Below, piece after piece: positions 22,110 through 25,173 of a DNA stretch of 25,173 nt. A model generated the notes under the pieces. It was not told the DNA's origin, searched no databases, and saw only the letters and a program-made list of their open reading frames with translations. This DNA comes from UBA1422 sp041859095. GTDB taxonomy: Bacteria; Bacillota; Clostridia; Peptostreptococcales; Anaerovoracaceae. The DNA lies in the NCBI GenBank assembly GCA_041859095.1, contig JBHEKY010000024.1:1-25173 (forward strand), written 5' to 3'. The translations under genes and the position numbers were made by a program. Every line of letters starts with the position of its first letter. Within the stretch, counting starts at the first letter, position 1.

Positions 22110-23210
22110 TTACTTTTTTATGCGGGCGGCAATGAGGCTTCCTATTTCTAGGGTGCCCAGGATTTTGTGTTCGGTTTCTTCGCTTCCTTCCGATTTCATC
22201 CTGACCAAATCTGTGGTTCGGTAGCCCATGGAAAGGACTTCTTTGACGGCATTGGTGACGCTGTCAGCTTCCGCGGTCAGGCCAAAACTGTATTTGAGCA
22301 TCATGGCAACCGATAAAATGGCAGCCATGGGGTTGGCGATGTTAAGCCCTGCAATGACCGGTGCCGATCCGTGAACCGGTTCATAAAGCCCAAAGCCTTC
22401 ATCCGCCAAGCTGGCGGAGGGCAGCATCCCAATAGAGCCGGTAATCATAGAGGCTTCATCTGAAAGGATATCGCCAAACATATTGCCGGTAACAATGACG
22501 TCGAATTGCTTTGGATGGATAACTAGCTGCATGGCGGCATTGTCCACATATAGATGGGAAAGCGCAACCTCCGGATAATCGTACGCCACTTCTTCCATGA
22601 TGCGACGCCACAGCCTGGAGCTTTCCAAAACGTTGGCTTTGTCCACACTGGTTACTTTCTTGTTTCTTTTCATGGCCATTTCAAAGGCAACCCGACCAAT
22701 CCGCCGGACCTCTTCTTCGGCATAGATTTCGATGTCGTAGCCGGCCAGCCCCATGGAAGTTTGCTTGGTGCCTTTTTCGCCAAAGTAAATGCCACCGATT
22801 AGTTCTCGAACCACAACCAAATCCAAACCTCCCGCAACCAGTTCCGGTTTCAGGGGGCAAGCATCGGCTAGTTGGTCGAACATGATGGCAGGCCTGATGT
22901 TGGCATAAAGCCCCAGGGCTTTTCGTAAACCAAGCAGCGCAGATTCCGGACGGTTTTCCAATGGCTGACTGTCCCACTTGTCTCCACCGACCGCACCAAG
23001 CATCACCGCATCGGCTGCTTTGCAACCTTCAATGGTAGAAGCGGGAAGGCATTCGCCGGTTTCGTCGATGGCGGCGCCGCCGGCCGGATAAGTGCTGATG
23101 GCAAAGGTATGGCCAAAAATATTACCAACAGAAAGCAGAACCCGAAGGGCTTGCATGGTAACTTCGGGGCCGATGCCGTCGCCGGGAATCGCTGCGATTT
23201 GATAATTCAT
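22110..23210 (-). CDS. leuB: 3-isopropylmalate dehydrogenase
   Basis: LeuB oxidatively decarboxylates 3-isopropylmalate in leucine synthesis, and in the citramalate route acts on 3-methylmalate. The 366-residue protein starts IAAIPGDGIGPEVTMQAL and contains GAVGGDKWD, the substrate-binding LRKALGLYANIRP, VVRELIGGIYFGEKG, VDKANVLESSRLWRRIMEEV and the NAD-contact end of GSIGMLPSASL with PVHGSAP. The ATG overlaps the leuD stop as ATGA, with AAGGAGG a few bases upstream. Length and motifs are normal. Confidence 0.97.
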   Translation of the reverse strand: MNYQIAAIPGDGIGPEVTMQALRVLLSVGNIFGHTFAISTYPAGGAAIDETGECLPASTIEGCKAADAVMLGAVGGDKWDSQPLENRPESALLGLRKALGLYANIRPAIMFDQLADACPLKPELVAGGLDLVVVRELIGGIYFGEKGTKQTSMGLAGYDIEIYAEEEVRRIGRVAFEMAMKRNKKVTSVDKANVLESSRLWRRIMEEVAYDYPEVALSHLYVDNAAMQLVIHPKQFDVIVTGNMFGDILSDEASMITGSIGMLPSASLADEGFGLYEPVHGSAPVIAGLNIANPMAAILSVAMMLKYSFGLTAEADSVTNAVKEVLSMGYRTTDLVRMKSEGSEETEHKILGTLEIGSLIAARIKK

Positions 23211-23695
23211 TTGGCCTCCTTAATACTGTTGATTAAACCGCCTGCCCGGATGATATCCAGGATGAACGGGGGGAAGGGCTCCGCCTGATAGGACGTTCCC
23301 TGGGTTTCATTGACGATGCTGCCTGCATCAAAATCCACGGCAATCAGGTCGCCTTCTTTGATGGCATCCGCTGCATCGGGACATTCCATAATAGGTAGCC
23401 CAATGTTGATGGCATTTCGGTAGAAAATCCGGGCAAAGCTTTTGGCGATGACACAGGAAACTCCGCTGGCTTTAATGGCAATAGGAGCATGCTCTCTAGA
23501 TGAACCGCAACCGAAGTTTTCCCCGGCAACAATCAAATCGCCGTCTTTCACTTTGGCGGCAAAATCCGGATCGATATCTTCCATGCAGTGGTGAGCCAAC
23601 TCGGCATGGGAGGAAGTATTCAAATATCGGGCTGGGATGATCACATCCGTGTCCACATTGTTTCCGTATCGATGGGCAAATCCTTTTACTTGCAT
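23207..23695 (-). CDS. leuD: 3-isopropylmalate dehydratase small subunit
   Basis: LeuD is the swivel subunit of isopropylmalate isomerase and pairs with LeuC. The 162-residue protein is of the short type found in Clostridia and archaea: GNNVDTDVIIPARYLNTSS at the start, then AGENFGCGSSREHAPIAIK (the small-subunit signature) and ARIFYRNAINIGLPIME. The frame is open farther upstream, but those codons shadow leuC; a GGAGGAG site directly before the ATG at 23695 fixes the start. It overlaps leuC by 10 bases and leuB by 4. Confidence 0.97.
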   Translation of the reverse strand: MQVKGFAHRYGNNVDTDVIIPARYLNTSSHAELAHHCMEDIDPDFAAKVKDGDLIVAGENFGCGSSREHAPIAIKASGVSCVIAKSFARIFYRNAINIGLPIMECPDAADAIKEGDLIAVDFDAGSIVNETQGTSYQAEPFPPFILDIIRAGGLINSIKEAK

Positions 23696-24969
23696 GGCTT
23701 CTCCTCCCCAGGCGCAGTGATAAATCCAGCGATAGCGGAAGCCGCCGCAATGGCAGGTCCGGCCAGATAGATTTCCGATTCCACGTGACCCATCCGTCCC
23801 ACAAAGTTTCGATTGGTGGTTGCAACACAACGTTCACCGGCTGCCAGAATGCCCATGTGGCCACCCAGACAAGGCCCGCAGGTGGGGGTGGAAACCACAC
23901 AGCCCGCATCGACGAAGATTTCCAGATACCCTTTCACGATGCACTGCTTGTACACTTCTTGACTGCCAGGAATGATAATCGTGCGAACATGTGGCGAAAC
24001 GGTTTGATCTTTTAGGATGGCTGCCGCTTCTGCCATGTCGGACAAACGCCCGTTGGTGCAGGAACCGATGACCACCTGGTCGATAACAACATCTTGCGCC
24101 AGGTTACGAATTTCGTCAATGGTTTTTGTGTTCTCCGGCAAGTGGGGAAACGCTACCGTGGGTTGCAGTTCCGACAGATTGATCTCGAAGGTTTGATCAT
24201 ATTCGGCATCGGCATCTGCTTCGTAAACGGTGTAAGGGCGGGAAGACCGCTGATCGAGATAAGCCTTGGCTATTTCATCCACTGGGAAAATCCCATTCTT
24301 GGCACCGGCTTCAATGGCCATGTTGGCCATGCAAAGTCGGTCATCGATGGTTAGCGCAGCAAGGCCGGGTCCGGTGAATTCCATGGACTTATAAAGCGCA
24401 CCGTCCACACCCAATATGCCGATGATATGAAGAATCACGTCTTTCCCGCCAACGTGGGGCGGTAGGGAACCGGTCAGGTGAAACCGAAGGGCGGAAGGTA
24501 CTTTGAACCAGGTTTCCCCGGTGGCCATCCCAACAGCCATGTCCGTGCTCCCTACTCCGGTGGAAAACGCGCCTAATGCGCCGTAGGTGCAAGTGTGAGA
24601 GTCAGCGCCAATGACACAGTCTCCCGCCACAACCAAGCCCTTCTCGGGTAACAAGACATGCTCGATGCCCATCTGCCCCACATCAAAGAAATTGGAAATC
24701 TGAAGATCACCCGCAAACGTTCGGCACTGCTTGCACTGCTCGGCGGCTTTGATGTCCTTGTTGGGCGTAAAGTGATCCATCACCAGAGCGATCTTGTTCC
24801 GATCGTATACGTCCTCACAGCCTGCTTTTGAAAACTCGTTAAGCGCAACGGGCGTAGTGATGTCGTTACCGAGCACGAGAACGAGATCCGCCATTATGAT
24901 CTGGCCCGCGGCGACGCTGCCAAGTCCGCAGTGACCGGCGAGCACTTTTTGGGTCATGGTCATTCCCAT
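23686..24969 (-). CDS. leuC: 3-isopropylmalate dehydratase large subunit
   Basis: LeuC carries the [4Fe-4S] cluster of isopropylmalate isomerase; in this setting it should also handle citramalate. The 427-residue protein belongs to the homoaconitase-like group used with short LeuD: MGMTMTQKVLAGH start, DHFTPNKDIKAAEQCKQCR, GIEHVLLPEKGLVV, GADSHTCTYGALGAFSTGVG, the cluster ligands in VIGSCTNGR and CVVSTPTCGPCLGGHMG, and RNFVGRMGHVESEIYLAGP. The ATG abuts the cimA stop and AGGAGG lies 8 bases upstream. Codon choice seems to change along the gene: the first 120 or so codons use GAG and CTC freely, later ones mostly GAA. Confidence 0.97.
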   Translation of the reverse strand: MGMTMTQKVLAGHCGLGSVAAGQIIMADLVLVLGNDITTPVALNEFSKAGCEDVYDRNKIALVMDHFTPNKDIKAAEQCKQCRTFAGDLQISNFFDVGQMGIEHVLLPEKGLVVAGDCVIGADSHTCTYGALGAFSTGVGSTDMAVGMATGETWFKVPSALRFHLTGSLPPHVGGKDVILHIIGILGVDGALYKSMEFTGPGLAALTIDDRLCMANMAIEAGAKNGIFPVDEIAKAYLDQRSSRPYTVYEADADAEYDQTFEINLSELQPTVAFPHLPENTKTIDEIRNLAQDVVIDQVVIGSCTNGRLSDMAEAAAILKDQTVSPHVRTIIIPGSQEVYKQCIVKGYLEIFVDAGCVVSTPTCGPCLGGHMGILAAGERCVATTNRNFVGRMGHVESEIYLAGPAIAAASAIAGFITAPGEEKPCK

Positions 24970-25173
24970 TTAAGCATCCTCCTGACAGAGCTTATATTCG
25001 AGGGAGTCCACCAGCGCCTCAAAGCTCGCCTCGATGATGTCGGTCGAGGCTCCGACGGTGATCCATTTGCTCTGCCCGTCGGTGCTTTCGATCAGCACCC
25101 GCACGCTCGAGCCCGTCGCCTCGTCCGATTCGAGCACGCGCACTTTGTATTCGATCAGGTGAACGTTCGAGAG
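24970..25173 (-). CDS. cimA: Citramalate synthase, C-terminal end (partial)
   Basis: Sixty-seven C-terminal residues and the TAA stop are inside the window; the rest lies beyond the right edge. The tail contains HLIEYKVRVLESDEATGSSV, RVLIESTDGQSKWITVG and ASTDIIEASFEALVDSLEYKL, which matches the regulatory-domain end of CimA-type enzymes rather than LeuA. CimA condenses pyruvate and acetyl-CoA to citramalate, opening a threonine-independent route to isoleucine that shares LeuC, LeuD and LeuB. The direct abutment to leuC supports that reading. A 2-isopropylmalate synthase tail is the main alternative. Confidence 0.82.
   Translation of the reverse strand, partial: LSNVHLIEYKVRVLESDEATGSSVRVLIESTDGQSKWITVGASTDIIEASFEALVDSLEYKLCQEDA

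Overview
This window looks like chromosomal DNA from a low-to-mid G+C anaerobic Firmicute, probably class Clostridia. The reasons are the rpsF-ssb-rpsR, YybS-like, rplI, dnaB backbone, a DnaD-family replication gene, RNase M5 (rnmV) next to rsmA, DivIC, strong AGGAGG-type ribosome binding sites and sigma-A-like promoters. No rRNA, tRNA, CRISPR array or insertion sequence was recognised.

Left part (1-10857, + strand): the 3' end of rpsF, then ssb and rpsR, closed by a hairpin terminator. A second run follows: a YybS/DUF2232-like membrane protein, rplI, dnaB, a small DUF1858 protein, a DnaD-like protein with an unexpected C-terminus, an M23 peptidase, divIC, rnmV, rsmA, an LTA-synthase-like protein and a GNAT acetyltransferase. 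It ends at a bidirectional terminator. The C-terminal module of the DnaD-like protein resembles the N-terminal zinc module of clostridial DnaC helicase loaders, but the AAA+ ATPase domain is absent.

Middle (10857-17580, - strand): a tightly overlapped aromatic operon transcribed right to left, aroF-tyrA-aroB-aroA-aroC-aroE/aroK. The last gene is a shikimate dehydrogenase-shikimate kinase fusion. In front of aroF lies what appears to be a complete ribosome-mediated transcription attenuator. It has a promoter, a ribosome binding site, a 26-codon leader peptide beginning with TTG and packed with Tyr and Phe codons (core YFYYYFTY), and three mutually exclusive RNA pairings ending in a strong intrinsic terminator. 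This is the most interesting feature of the window, because Firmicutes usually control aromatic genes by T-box or TRAP systems rather than leader peptides.

Right part (17592-25173): mntP (-), with a promoter so close to its start codon that the mRNA is predicted to be leaderless. Divergent from it is an orphan HisD-family dehydrogenase (+) that may not be a histidine biosynthesis enzyme. A gene-poor stretch with two hairpins and one doubtful ORF follows, then a membrane-anchored alpha/beta hydrolase (+). A convergent terminator separates it from a leftward operon cimA(partial)-leuC-leuD-leuB-pheA. That operon joins citramalate/leucine synthesis with the bifunctional chorismate mutase-prephenate dehydratase, so Tyr and Phe branch genes sit under separate control: tyrA with the attenuated aro operon, pheA with the leu genes.
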